A DNA stretch of 51,545 bases, from contig JBBDIG010000028.1 in NCBI GenBank assembly GCA_040880525.1, forward strand, positions 70,563 through 122,107, given 5' to 3'. A program made the position numbers and the translations under genes. This document shows positions 1 to 7,059 of the stretch, one piece after another. How positions within the stretch are numbered: the stretch's first letter is position 1; each line of letters opens with the position of its first letter. The DNA comes from Bacteroidia bacterium (lineage in GTDB: Bacteria > Bacteroidota > Bacteroidia > CAILMK01 > JBBDIG01). The notes under the pieces are model-generated. The model was not told the origin of the DNA. It did no database searches and saw only the letters and a program-made list of their open reading frames with translations.

Positions 1-18
1 ACGCACACACACACACAA
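1..18. repeat. Short AC dinucleotide repeat at window edge
   Basis: The first bases are an almost pure AC dinucleotide run upstream of the first gene. It is cut by the window edge, so its true length is unknown. Dinucleotide runs can vary in length by slippage, but no promoter spacing can be judged here. Confidence 0.5.
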
Positions 19-47
19 CGCTGCAAAATCACAAAACATAAAAAACC

Positions 48-926
48 ATGAACATATTAATTTTAGGCGCATCCGGGCTGGTAGGTGGCAATTGTCTCAA
101 CCTATTCTCCGGCAACTCGCAATGGAAGGTGGCGGGAACCCATTTTTCTTTTCCTACAGAGCAAACGCAATTCTTCAATACCCTCCGGCTGGATGACCCG
201 GATAACTTTGATATAGCGGCTTTCCGGCCCTCCATTATCCTACATGCCGGGGCGCTCACTCATGTAGATCATTGCGAAGACCATGAGGAAGAGAGCTATC
301 AGAAAACGGTGCAATCCACGGCCAATGTTGCGCTGCTGGTGAAGCAGTACAATGCGAAATTCATCTACATTTCTACCGATTACGTATTCGATGGAACCAA
401 CGGCCCCTATGACGAGGAAGCCGAAGTGAATCCACTATCCGTATATGGGCGGCACAAGCTGGAAGCTGAAAACATTGTGCGGGCAACTACTGAAAATCAC
501 CTCATCCTGCGCATCACCAATGTGTATGGCGATGAGATCCGCAACAAGAACTTTATATCAAGGATCGTGGAGGCCATCATCGAAGGCAAAACACTGCAAC
601 TGCGCCTGCCCTACGACCAGTATGCCACCCCGGCCAATGCGTTCGATATTGCACGTATGCTCTACCTGTTGATTGGCGATGACAAAAAGGGTTTGTATCA
701 TGTAGCTTCTACTGATTCCCTGAATCGGGTGCAACTTGCTCAGCGCATCCTCAAGCATTTCCCCGTGAACAGGGTGGAAGTAATTCCAGCTACTACGGCT
801 GAAATTGCGCAAAAAGCCCCACGACCACTGCAAGGCGGACTGAAACCGCAGAAGTTCCTGGCCGAGTACCCGGATTTCCACTTCAGCAATGTGGATGATT
901 TCCTCAGGAGCAAAGAGCAGGTGTAG
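48..926 (+). CDS. RmlD-like SDR sugar-nucleotide reductase
   Basis: Probable NAD(P)-dependent reductase of the RmlD (dTDP-4-dehydrorhamnose reductase) branch of the extended SDR superfamily, acting in the cytoplasm on a nucleotide-linked keto-sugar. The protein (292 aa, the usual RmlD length) opens with the Rossmann motif GASGLVG at residues 7-13, carries the family motif STDYVFDG near residue 108 and the catalytic YGRHK (Tyr-x3-Lys) near residue 132. No RmlA, RmlB or RmlC is present in the window, so a rhamnose pathway is not shown; the substrate may be another 4-keto sugar. It ends about 20 nt before the promoter of the antiterminator gene and may belong to an upstream unit. Confidence 0.85.
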   Translation: MNILILGASGLVGGNCLNLFSGNSQWKVAGTHFSFPTEQTQFFNTLRLDDPDNFDIAAFRPSIILHAGALTHVDHCEDHEEESYQKTVQSTANVALLVKQYNAKFIYISTDYVFDGTNGPYDEEAEVNPLSVYGRHKLEAENIVRATTENHLILRITNVYGDEIRNKNFISRIVEAIIEGKTLQLRLPYDQYATPANAFDIARMLYLLIGDDKKGLYHVASTDSLNRVQLAQRILKHFPVNRVEVIPATTAEIAQKAPRPLQGGLKPQKFLAEYPDFHFSNVDDFLRSKEQV

Positions 927-946
927 CTGAAAAAGAGCAGGAAAGT

Positions 947-976
947 TTTGGATTTACCGGAGTACATTTATCTTTG
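947..976 (+). promoter_or_regulatory. Bacteroidota-type promoter of the upxY operon
   Basis: A TTTG at 947-950 is followed after 18 bp by TATCTTTG at 969-976. This matches the Bacteroidota sigma-ABfr consensus (TTTG, about 19-21 bp, TAnnTTTG). Transcription would start near 983, giving a leader of about 70 nt before the GTG at 1053. It is the best promoter seen in the window and lies just where an antiterminator-led operon would begin. Confidence 0.7.
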
Positions 977-996
977 CCCCTGGATAAATGAGTGTC

Positions 997-1013
997 GAGT
1001 AAGATTGTTACTC
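997..1013. promoter_or_regulatory. Operator-like 17-bp palindrome, copy 1
   Basis: GAGTAAGATTGTTACTC, with perfect 6-bp arms (GAGTAA/TTACTC) around a 5-nt centre, lies just downstream of the predicted start of upxY transcription. A 17-bp sequence identical at 14 positions recurs at 1578-1594 before the next gene. As DNA it could be the binding site of the neighbouring winged-helix regulator; as RNA it would be a leader hairpin. An overlapping alternative pairing, AATGAGT (987-993) with ACTCATT (1010-1016), would exclude it. Confidence 0.55.
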
Positions 1014-1052
1014 ATTCGGCATGAAACCTACAACCAGCATTAAGCATTCAAC

Positions 1053-1559
1053 GTGGCAGCAACAGCGAAATGGTATGTGTTCTATACCAGGAGCAGGGCT
1101 GAAAAAAAGACCTTGGAGCAACTCACCCGACACGGACAGCAAACCTATCTTCCCCTCATAGAGGAGGTAAAACAATGGAGTGACCGCAAAAAGAAAGTGG
1201 AAGTCCCGCTGTTCCGGTCCTATATCTTCATCCATTGTGCAGAGCACGAAATACCGGAATTACTACAATGGCAGCCAAACCTTGTCACCTACGTCAGGTA
1301 CAACGGCAAGCCCGCTGTCATCCGGCAGGAAGAACTTGACTCTATTGAACGATTTATCAGTACCGGTCTCAGCATAACGGTACAAAATGATTCAGAACTG
1401 GAGCAGGGCGACCGCGTAAAAGTAATGGGCGGCCCGCTTGAAGGCATGGAAGGCGAGATCACGGAGATGGCCAACCAGCATTTCTTCATGGTACATATTG
1501 AAGCGATCCAACAGGCGATGATGGTAAAAGTACCTGAACAATTTTTAAAGAAAATTTAA
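1053..1559 (+). CDS. upxY: UpxY-family transcription antiterminator (NusG-like)
   Basis: NusG-like specialised antiterminator that lets RNA polymerase read through long polysaccharide operons. The 168-aa protein has an N-terminal NGN domain (KWYVFYTRSRAEKK near residue 6, then a basic QWSDRKKKVEVP stretch and FRSYIFIH) and a C-terminal KOW segment around residues 110-150 (GDRVKVMGGPLEGMEGEI). Bacteroides UpxY proteins occupy the first position of capsule operons and act on their own leader. The start is GTG; an ATG at 1021 is in another frame. The gene is preceded by the promoter at 947-976 and the palindrome at 997-1013, and its stop is followed by the second palindrome. Its probable target is the operon that follows. 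Confidence 0.9.
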   Translation: MAATAKWYVFYTRSRAEKKTLEQLTRHGQQTYLPLIEEVKQWSDRKKKVEVPLFRSYIFIHCAEHEIPELLQWQPNLVTYVRYNGKPAVIRQEELDSIERFISTGLSITVQNDSELEQGDRVKVMGGPLEGMEGEITEMANQHFFMVHIEAIQQAMMVKVPEQFLKKI

Positions 1560-1577
1560 TAATAGCGTAACGAGATA

Positions 1578-1594
1578 GAGTAAGAATTCTACTC
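1578..1594. promoter_or_regulatory. Operator-like 17-bp palindrome, copy 2
   Basis: GAGTAAGAATTCTACTC has 5-bp arms (GAGTA/TACTC) and matches the copy at 997-1013 at 14 of 17 positions. It lies 20 bp before the TACTTTTG element at 1615-1622, so it covers roughly the -33 region of the regulator's promoter, a position suited to autoregulation. Confidence 0.55.
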
Positions 1595-1614
1595 GATAAA
1601 TAAACAATGCACCT

Positions 1615-1622
1615 TACTTTTG
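1615..1622 (+). promoter_or_regulatory. Putative -7 element of the regulator gene
   Basis: TACTTTTG fits TAnnTTTG and is followed by CCCC exactly as in the upxY promoter (TATCTTTGCCCC). No TTTG is seen at the -33 position; the palindrome 1578-1594 sits there instead. The element overlaps the ATG at 1607, which argues that translation starts downstream, at the TTG at 1646. Confidence 0.45.
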
Positions 1623-1645
1623 CCCCAGAACCCGTACAGACGATT

Positions 1646-2188
1646 TTGTTAGATTCCCTGATCACATCCAAGACCCGAATTAAGCTGTTGCTGAAGTTCT
1701 TTTCGAACTCCAATGCAACCTCCCATTTGCGTGGCCTGGCCGTGGAGTTTGATGAATCTACCAATGCCGTGCGCCTGGAACTGAATAAGCTGACGAATGC
1801 AGGACTGCTGCAATCGAGTGACAGCGGCAATAAAAAGGTCTACCAGGCCAACCGGAAGCATCCGCTCTTCCCGGAACTCAACAGCATCGTGATGAAGTAT
1901 CTGGGGCTTGACAAACTCATTATAGACGTAATACATAAACTGGGAGACCTGAAGCTCGCCCTTATTACAGGCGATTACGCCAACGGCAACGACAGCGGCA
2001 TCATTGATCTTGTGCTGGTAGGCGATATAGACCGCGACCTGCTGCACCGCCTCATCGGCAAAGCAGAAACCCTGATAAAGCGCAAAGTAAGACCCCTGGT
2101 CCTGCTGAGCGAAGAGTACGAAAACCTGAAAGGAACCATCGCCCCGGAAAAGGCCCTCATCCTGTGGGAAGATGGCGTAAGTGCCTAA
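1646..2188 (+). CDS. Winged-helix regulator with nucleotidyltransferase-like domain
   Basis: Probable DNA-binding regulator of the polysaccharide locus. Residues about 1-75 (from the TTG start) form an ArsR-like winged helix (SLITSKTRIKLLLKFF, then an ESTNAVRLELNKLTNAGLL recognition segment). The C-terminal half resembles a minimal nucleotidyltransferase fold (ITGDYANGNDSGIIDLVLVGD), a pairing typical of regulators found beside UpxY genes in Bacteroidota. An in-frame ATG at 1607 exists, but it overlaps a TAnnTTTG element and adds 13 residues that look unlike the domain start; the TTG at 1646 is preferred. It lies 86 nt after upxY and probably binds the two palindromes. Whether it retains catalytic activity is unknown. 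Confidence 0.8.
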   Translation: MLDSLITSKTRIKLLLKFFSNSNATSHLRGLAVEFDESTNAVRLELNKLTNAGLLQSSDSGNKKVYQANRKHPLFPELNSIVMKYLGLDKLIIDVIHKLGDLKLALITGDYANGNDSGIIDLVLVGDIDRDLLHRLIGKAETLIKRKVRPLVLLSEEYENLKGTIAPEKALILWEDGVSA

Positions 2189-2190
2189 TA

Positions 2191-2216
2191 TCCAGCTCAA
2201 TTGCTGGAAATTTTAT
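2191..2216 (+). terminator. Weak hairpin after the regulator
   Basis: TCCAGC (2191-2196) can pair with GCTGGA (2203-2208) across a 6-nt loop, followed by AATTTTATT. The stem is short and the U-tract imperfect, so it would be at best a leaky intrinsic terminator; it is, however, well placed for read-through control by the antiterminator. Confidence 0.35.
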
Positions 2217-2315
2217 TGGAATGAAAAAAACTTGCTGTGGGAGTGAGGAGGCGAAGCTGTAGGAAGGGTTGAGAAATTAGAAGAATGACAAGTATATTAA
2301 TATTTAGCGCTTAGC

Positions 2316-4112
2316 GTGAGTGCCATAAAAAAACTTATAGCGCGAAACTTCGAGAGTTTCACTTATTTCTACCGGCATCTCCGTTACCGGATATTTCTGA
2401 GTGTGGGCATCAGCTTATTGGTGGGCGTGCTGGATGGATTTGGCCTCGCCATGTTCCTGCCGTTACTGCAAATGACCAATGAAGATTCCGCTGTTGACTC
2501 CGAGGGAATGGGAAAAATGGGTTTTCTTGTAGAAATGATGGAAGGGGTTGGCATATCACTTACGTTGTTCAATGTACTTGCGATTATCGTCATATTCTTT
2601 TTATTGAAAGGAGTCGCATTATTTATAAACAATGTGTACAGGGTATTGATACAGCAATTTTTCATAAAGAAACTAAGGCTGGAACTTCTACAGGGTTTTA
2701 ATCGTGTGAATTATAATTATTATGTAAACTCGGATGTGGGCCGTATCCAAAATACCATGACAGGTGAAGTGTCGCGGGTAGCGAGGGCCTTTCAAAATTA
2801 TTTTCAGACGGTAGAGAAGGCATTTATGGTTATGATTTATGTATCCTTTGCCTTTTTTGTGGATGCAAGATTTGCTTTGCTTGTGGCACTTGGCAGCGTG
2901 CTCACCAATTTGCTCTATCAGGTTTTGTACAAGTACACCAAAACTGCTTCGAAAAAATTCACCAAAGACTCGCACAGCTACCAGGGGCAGATGATTCAGC
3001 ATGTCGGTAACTTTAAGTATCTGAAAGCAACCGGTCTGGTGCAGGTCTATGCAGATAAATTACGAAAGACGATAATTAGTATTGAGCAGATAAGAAAAAA
3101 GATAGGGATTATTGCTGCATTTCTCGCCTCGGCAAGAGAGCCTTTGCTTATTATTGTGGTGGCTATTGTCATAATTATCCAAACAGGTTTACTTGGCGCT
3201 CCGTTGGGTCCTATCCTCATCAGCCTCCTGTTTTTTTATCGCGCACTTACGGCCTTGTTGACGATGCAGAATTTCTGGAATAAGTTTCTTGAAGTTTCAG
3301 GATCGCTTAGCAATACACAGGCATTTCAGGAAGAAATAAAAAGCAATAAGGAGCGCCCGGGTAAAGTCAAAATAGATGCTTTCAAGGATAGAATTATTCT
3401 AGAAGATGTTTCATTCTCCTACGGTGAGGATGTGGTTCTTAAACATATTAACCTGACCATTGACCGGAATGAAACAGTAGCCTTTGTAGGTGAAAGCGGA
3501 AGCGGTAAAACTACTCTGGTAAATCTGCTGGCAGGCTTGATGAAGCTGAAGGATGGCAGGATGCAGGTAGATGATATTAACATCCTAAAACTCAATATTC
3601 AATCTTATCAGGAACGTATTGGATACATTACACAGGAACCGGTAATATTCAACGATTCCATATACAATAATGTAACGTTTTGGTCCGAGCGCAACCCGGA
3701 AAACGAATCACGTTTCAATAATGCCCTGAAGCGAGCGTCTATTGACGAATTTGTGACAGGACTTGATAACGGACCTGATACCATCCTCGGCAACAACGGG
3801 GTAAACCTGAGCGGAGGTCAAAAACAGCGCATTTCCATTGCCCGTGAATTATATAAGGACATTGATATTCTCATTATGGACGAAGCCACATCTGCACTGG
3901 ATAGTGAGACAGAGAGGGCCATACAAACCAGCATTGATGCCTTAAAGGGCAACTACACGATTTTGATTGTGGCACACAGACTATCAACCATCAGGAATGC
4001 TGACAGAATTGTTTTATTAAATAATGGAAGCATTGAATCTATTGGCAATTATTCGGAATTGATTAATCAAAATTTTGGATTTAAGAAAATGGTGCAATTG
4101 CAGGAGCTTTAG
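2316..4112 (+). CDS. ABC half-transporter (MsbA/PglK-like)
   Basis: Inner-membrane ABC exporter with permease and ATPase in one chain (598 aa), expected to act as a homodimer. The N-terminal ~320 residues hold about six hydrophobic spans; the C-terminal ATPase has Walker A GESGSGKTT near residue 392, signature LSGGQKQR near 497, Walker B ILIMDEATSALD near 515 and the H-loop AHRLST near 553. Family members flip lipid A (MsbA) or lipid-linked oligosaccharide (PglK/WlaB). Because no Wzx is visible and the locus carries a PglC/PglD/PglE-like set, a flippase for the undecaprenyl-linked unit is the likeliest role, by inference. The start is GTG. It is the first structural gene after the regulators. 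Confidence 0.9.
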   Translation: MSAIKKLIARNFESFTYFYRHLRYRIFLSVGISLLVGVLDGFGLAMFLPLLQMTNEDSAVDSEGMGKMGFLVEMMEGVGISLTLFNVLAIIVIFFLLKGVALFINNVYRVLIQQFFIKKLRLELLQGFNRVNYNYYVNSDVGRIQNTMTGEVSRVARAFQNYFQTVEKAFMVMIYVSFAFFVDARFALLVALGSVLTNLLYQVLYKYTKTASKKFTKDSHSYQGQMIQHVGNFKYLKATGLVQVYADKLRKTIISIEQIRKKIGIIAAFLASAREPLLIIVVAIVIIIQTGLLGAPLGPILISLLFFYRALTALLTMQNFWNKFLEVSGSLSNTQAFQEEIKSNKERPGKVKIDAFKDRIILEDVSFSYGEDVVLKHINLTIDRNETVAFVGESGSGKTTLVNLLAGLMKLKDGRMQVDDINILKLNIQSYQERIGYITQEPVIFNDSIYNNVTFWSERNPENESRFNNALKRASIDEFVTGLDNGPDTILGNNGVNLSGGQKQRISIARELYKDIDILIMDEATSALDSETERAIQTSIDALKGNYTILIVAHRLSTIRNADRIVLLNNGSIESIGNYSELINQNFGFKKMVQLQEL

Positions 4113-4148
4113 TGGTAAGGTTTAGATTTTAATCTGAATTTAAGAAAT

Positions 4149-5216
4149 ATGGATTTAAAAGGAAAGGCAATTTTAATTACAGGCGGCACCGGCTCGCTGG
4201 GAAAGGCATTGACGAAGCATTTGCTGGAACATCATGGAGATATAGACAGGCTTGTCATATTTTCCCGTGATGAGCAAAAGCAGTTTGAAATGGCAAATGA
4301 CTACCCTTCCGAGAAGCACCGAAAAATTATGCGTTTTTTTATCGGTGATGTCAGGGACCGGAACCGGTTGATTCGTGCCATGAAAGGTATTGATTATGTT
4401 ATTCATGCTGCGGCTATGAAACATGTTCCTATTGCCGAGTACAATCCAATGGAATGTATCAAGACCAATATCATTGGTGCTGAAAATGTGATAGAAGCTT
4501 GCCTGGAAACGGATGTGAAAAAGGTGATTGCCTTATCTACTGATAAAGCAGCGGCACCCATTAATCTCTACGGTGCGACTAAACTCGCTTCGGATAAGTT
4601 ATTCGTTGCCGCTAACAATATTAAAGGATGGAATCCTATAATTTTTTCGGTGGTGCGGTACGGCAATGTCATGGGCTCCAACGGATCAGTTATTCCGTTC
4701 TTTTTGAAAAAGCGTAAAGAGGGAAGTTTACCCATAACGGACGATACAATGACGCGGTTTAATATTTCCCTGCAGGGCGGTGTGGATATGGTGATGCACG
4801 CTTTGGAGCACGCCTGGGGCGGAGAGATTTTTGTGCCCAAAATCCCGTCCTATAAGATCACGGATGTAGCGGAGGCGATAGGCCCGGAATGCAGCAAACC
4901 GGTGATTGGCATACGTCCCGGTGAAAAGATCCACGAGGAAATGATCACTACTTCCGACTCATACTATACCTATGACCTGGGCAAGTATTATGTAATTGTT
5001 CCATCCAAGACCAAATGGGAAATGGAAGACTTTATTAAGCATTTTAACGCGAAAAAAGTCCCGGAAGGTTTTTGTTACAATTCAAGCAGCAACACAGCAT
5101 GGGTAGGTGTTGAAGAAATGAGGTCGCTAATTAGGGAACATGTTGATCCTTCATTTAATCCTCAAATTGATGCAAATGCTTCCACAAAAGTTTCCGCAAA
5201 AAATTCCACAAATTGA
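4149..5216 (+). CDS. pseB: PseB, UDP-GlcNAc C6-dehydratase/C5-epimerase
   Basis: First step of pseudaminic acid synthesis: UDP-GlcNAc to the 4-keto-6-deoxy-L-arabino-hexose. The Rossmann motif TGGTGSLG is at residues 11-18. The triad Asp132-Lys133...Tyr141 (STDKAAAPINLYGATK) has the same numbering as reported for Helicobacter PseB, including the Asp/Lys pair typical of the inverting dehydratases. Odd feature: the last ~20 residues, rich in Ala, Ser, Thr, Asn and Lys, are encoded by AT-rich sequence leading into an inverted repeat (5207-5223) that flanks the next gene, and the stop codon itself lies inside that repeat. The natural C-terminus was therefore probably replaced by an insertion. Confidence 0.92.
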   Translation: MDLKGKAILITGGTGSLGKALTKHLLEHHGDIDRLVIFSRDEQKQFEMANDYPSEKHRKIMRFFIGDVRDRNRLIRAMKGIDYVIHAAAMKHVPIAEYNPMECIKTNIIGAENVIEACLETDVKKVIALSTDKAAAPINLYGATKLASDKLFVAANNIKGWNPIIFSVVRYGNVMGSNGSVIPFFLKKRKEGSLPITDDTMTRFNISLQGGVDMVMHALEHAWGGEIFVPKIPSYKITDVAEAIGPECSKPVIGIRPGEKIHEEMITTSDSYYTYDLGKYYVIVPSKTKWEMEDFIKHFNAKKVPEGFCYNSSSNTAWVGVEEMRSLIREHVDPSFNPQIDANASTKVSAKNSTN

Positions 5217-5223
5217 CACTGAT
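5207..5223. repeat. Left inverted repeat of GxxExxY insertion
   Basis: CACAAATTGACACTGAT matches the reverse complement of 5711-5727 at 16 of 17 positions. It contains the pseB stop codon. Further CACAAAT-like units follow at 5230-5245. Confidence 0.6.
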
Positions 5224-5315
5224 GCTTTCACAAATGGACACAAATAAAGAATGTTGTTGTGTTACTTTGATCGTTTTGGCAAAGAAAATTAGTTTGTATT
5301 CTTTTAAATGGTTTC

Positions 5316-5708
5316 GTGGATAATATTATAGGCACCGGGGATTTTCAATTAAAAGAAGAGTGCTATAAGGTTATTGGTTGTGCGATGAACGTACATAATG
5401 AATTAGGTTGTGGGTTTTTAGAGCCGGTTTATCAGGAAGCACTGGGTATCGAACTTTTAGAAAGTGAAATTCAGTACACTAAAGAACAGCGACTGAATAT
5501 TAGTTATAAGGGTCGTTTATTAATGAAACAATATATTGCAGATTTCGTATGCTTTAATCAATTGATTGTAGAAGTAAAAGCAATGGAGGGTCTGCTACCA
5601 GTGCATTCTGCACAGGTGCTGAATTACCTGAAAGCAACAGGGTTAAAAGTAGCCCTTCTGCTTAATTTCGGCACCACCAAGCTTCAATACAAGAGAATAA
5701 TCCTCTAA
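5316..5708 (+). CDS. GxxExxY family protein (possible PD-(D/E)XK nuclease)
   Basis: A 130-aa protein of the GxxExxY family, named for the motif seen here as GFLEPVYQEAL near residue 32. The later ADFVCFNQLIVEVKA (Asp ... Glu-x-Lys) fits a PD-(D/E)XK nuclease core. No function is established for the family. It has no evident role in sugar synthesis yet separates pseB from pseC, which are normally adjacent. It is bracketed by inverted repeats (5207-5223 and 5711-5727), consistent with an inserted cassette. The start is GTG. A TTACTTTG at 5262-5269, close to the promoter consensus, may give it its own transcription. Confidence 0.85.
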   Translation: MDNIIGTGDFQLKEECYKVIGCAMNVHNELGCGFLEPVYQEALGIELLESEIQYTKEQRLNISYKGRLLMKQYIADFVCFNQLIVEVKAMEGLLPVHSAQVLNYLKATGLKVALLLNFGTTKLQYKRIIL

Positions 5709-5710
5709 TA

Positions 5711-5727
5711 ATTAGTGTCAATTTGTG
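5711..5727. repeat. Right inverted repeat of GxxExxY insertion
   Basis: ATTAGTGTCAATTTGTG is the inverted partner of 5207-5223 (16 of 17). A further GTGTATTTGTGG unit at 5741-5752 supplies the GTG start chosen for pseC. Confidence 0.6.
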
Positions 5728-5748
5728 TACTTCAATTCGTGTGTATTT

Positions 5749-7059
5749 GTGGATAAAATAATACCCTACGGCAAGCAAGATATTACAAACGAGGACATCA
5801 CTGCTGTGGTGGAAGTGCTGAAATCTGATTACCTGACGCAGGGACCAAAGATTGCGGAATTTGAGGAAGCCTTTGCCTCGTACGTAGGGGCAAAGTATGC
5901 GGTAGCCGTTAGCAATGGGACAGCAGCGCTGCATCTCTGTGCGATGGCATTGGGCGTAAGACCAGGACAAAAAGTGATCACAACGCCCATCACTTTTGCT
6001 GCCAGCGCTAATTGTGTTCATTATTGTGGTGGGGAAGTGGTCTTTGCAGATATTGAACGGGACAGTTATCTGCTGGATATAAATAAGGTTCGGGCGTTAC
6101 TTCAGGCTTCACCGAAAGGAACTTTCGCAGGAATTATTCCGGTGGATTTTACCGGCAACCCTGTAGATCTGGAGGCGTTCCGACAATTAGCGGATGAGTA
6201 TGATTTGTGGATCATAGAAGATGCCTGTCATGCTCCCGGTGGATACTTCACGGATACAAAGGGCGCAAGGCAAATGTGCGGCAATGGAAAATTTGCTGAA
6301 CTCGCCATTTTTTCATTTCATCCTGTAAAACATATTGCAGCCGGTGAAGGGGGCATGATTACCACCAACGATCTCAAACTTTACGAAAAGCTCCTGACTC
6401 TCCGTACCCACGGAATAACCAAGGATCCAGACAAGTTTCAAAATACGATGGAGATGGCTTATGGCCAGTTGCCATTAGCTTTTAGCAACCAGCCAATCGC
6501 CAACAGCCAACCGCCAAGGGCCAACCGCCAGCCGCCAGCCGCCAACCGCCAGCCGCCAGCCGCCAACAGCCAACAGCCAACCGCCAACAGCCAATGGCCA
6601 GCCTGGTATATGGAGATGCAGGAGCTTGGTTACAACTACCGGATTACGGATTTTCAGGCTGCTTTGGGTGCCAGTCAACTCAAGAGAGCGGATGAAGGGT
6701 TGGCAAGGAGGCAGGAAATTGCCCAGCGATATATTGAAGCTTTTGATGGAACAGGTATTGTGAAGCAGGAGAACACAGCGCATGGTTTGAATGCATACCA
6801 CCTGTTTGTTGTGGAAGTAGAAGATCGCAGAGGATTATACGACCATCTGCGCGAACACAAAATATTTGCCCAGGTACATTATATTCCTGTACACCTAATG
6901 CCTTATTACCGCGAGTTTGGATGGAAGGAAGGGGATTTTCCGAATGCTGAAGATTATTATAGCAAATGCCTTAGCCTCCCCATGTATCCCAGTTTAGAAG
7001 TTGAGCAGCAAGAATTTGTTATAAATACGGTCAAAGAATTTTTAAAGAAGAACAGGTGA
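5749..7059 (+). CDS. pseC: PseC, PLP aminotransferase of Pse pathway
   Basis: DegT/DnrJ/EryC1-family enzyme that aminates the PseB product at C4 using PLP and glutamate. Features: IPYGKQDI at the N-terminus, the phosphate-site motif VSNGTAALHLCAMALG, the EDACHAPGG segment, and the PLP lysine in SFHPVKHIAAGEGG near residue 193. Reading could open at a GTG at 5725, but that lies within the inverted repeat; GTG 5749 gives the family-like MDKIIPYGKQ. A low-complexity insert rich in Asn, Gln, Pro and Ala (about residues 239-284) interrupts the segment before ELGYNYRITDFQAALG; it is encoded by a GCC-AAC-type tandem repeat. The insert is in frame and the rest is intact, so the enzyme is probably active. 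Confidence 0.9.
   Translation: MDKIIPYGKQDITNEDITAVVEVLKSDYLTQGPKIAEFEEAFASYVGAKYAVAVSNGTAALHLCAMALGVRPGQKVITTPITFAASANCVHYCGGEVVFADIERDSYLLDINKVRALLQASPKGTFAGIIPVDFTGNPVDLEAFRQLADEYDLWIIEDACHAPGGYFTDTKGARQMCGNGKFAELAIFSFHPVKHIAAGEGGMITTNDLKLYEKLLTLRTHGITKDPDKFQNTMEMAYGQLPLAFSNQPIANSQPPRANRQPPAANRQPPAANSQQPTANSQWPAWYMEMQELGYNYRITDFQAALGASQLKRADEGLARRQEIAQRYIEAFDGTGIVKQENTAHGLNAYHLFVVEVEDRRGLYDHLREHKIFAQVHYIPVHLMPYYREFGWKEGDFPNAEDYYSKCLSLPMYPSLEVEQQEFVINTVKEFLKKNR
6468..6600. repeat. In-frame GCCAAC/GCCAGCC tandem repeat within pseC
   Basis: A degenerate tandem array of GCCAAC-, CAGCCAA- and CCGCCAG-like units encodes repeated ANRQPPA-type heptads inside pseC. A 21-bp unit appears twice in a row around 6528-6570. 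Arrays of this composition are usually seen between genes in Bacteroidota. Confidence 0.8.

Noticed and set aside
6461-6601. ATGGCCAG at both edges of the pseC repeat as a target-site duplication
   Set aside because: The two copies are in different reading frames (133 bp apart), and the octamer looks like a repeat-unit variant, so a clean transposition footprint is not supported.
6475-6801. Minus-strand open frame over the pseC repeat
   Set aside because: It is the antisense reading of the GCC-rich repeat (LAVGGWR units) and has no supporting signals.
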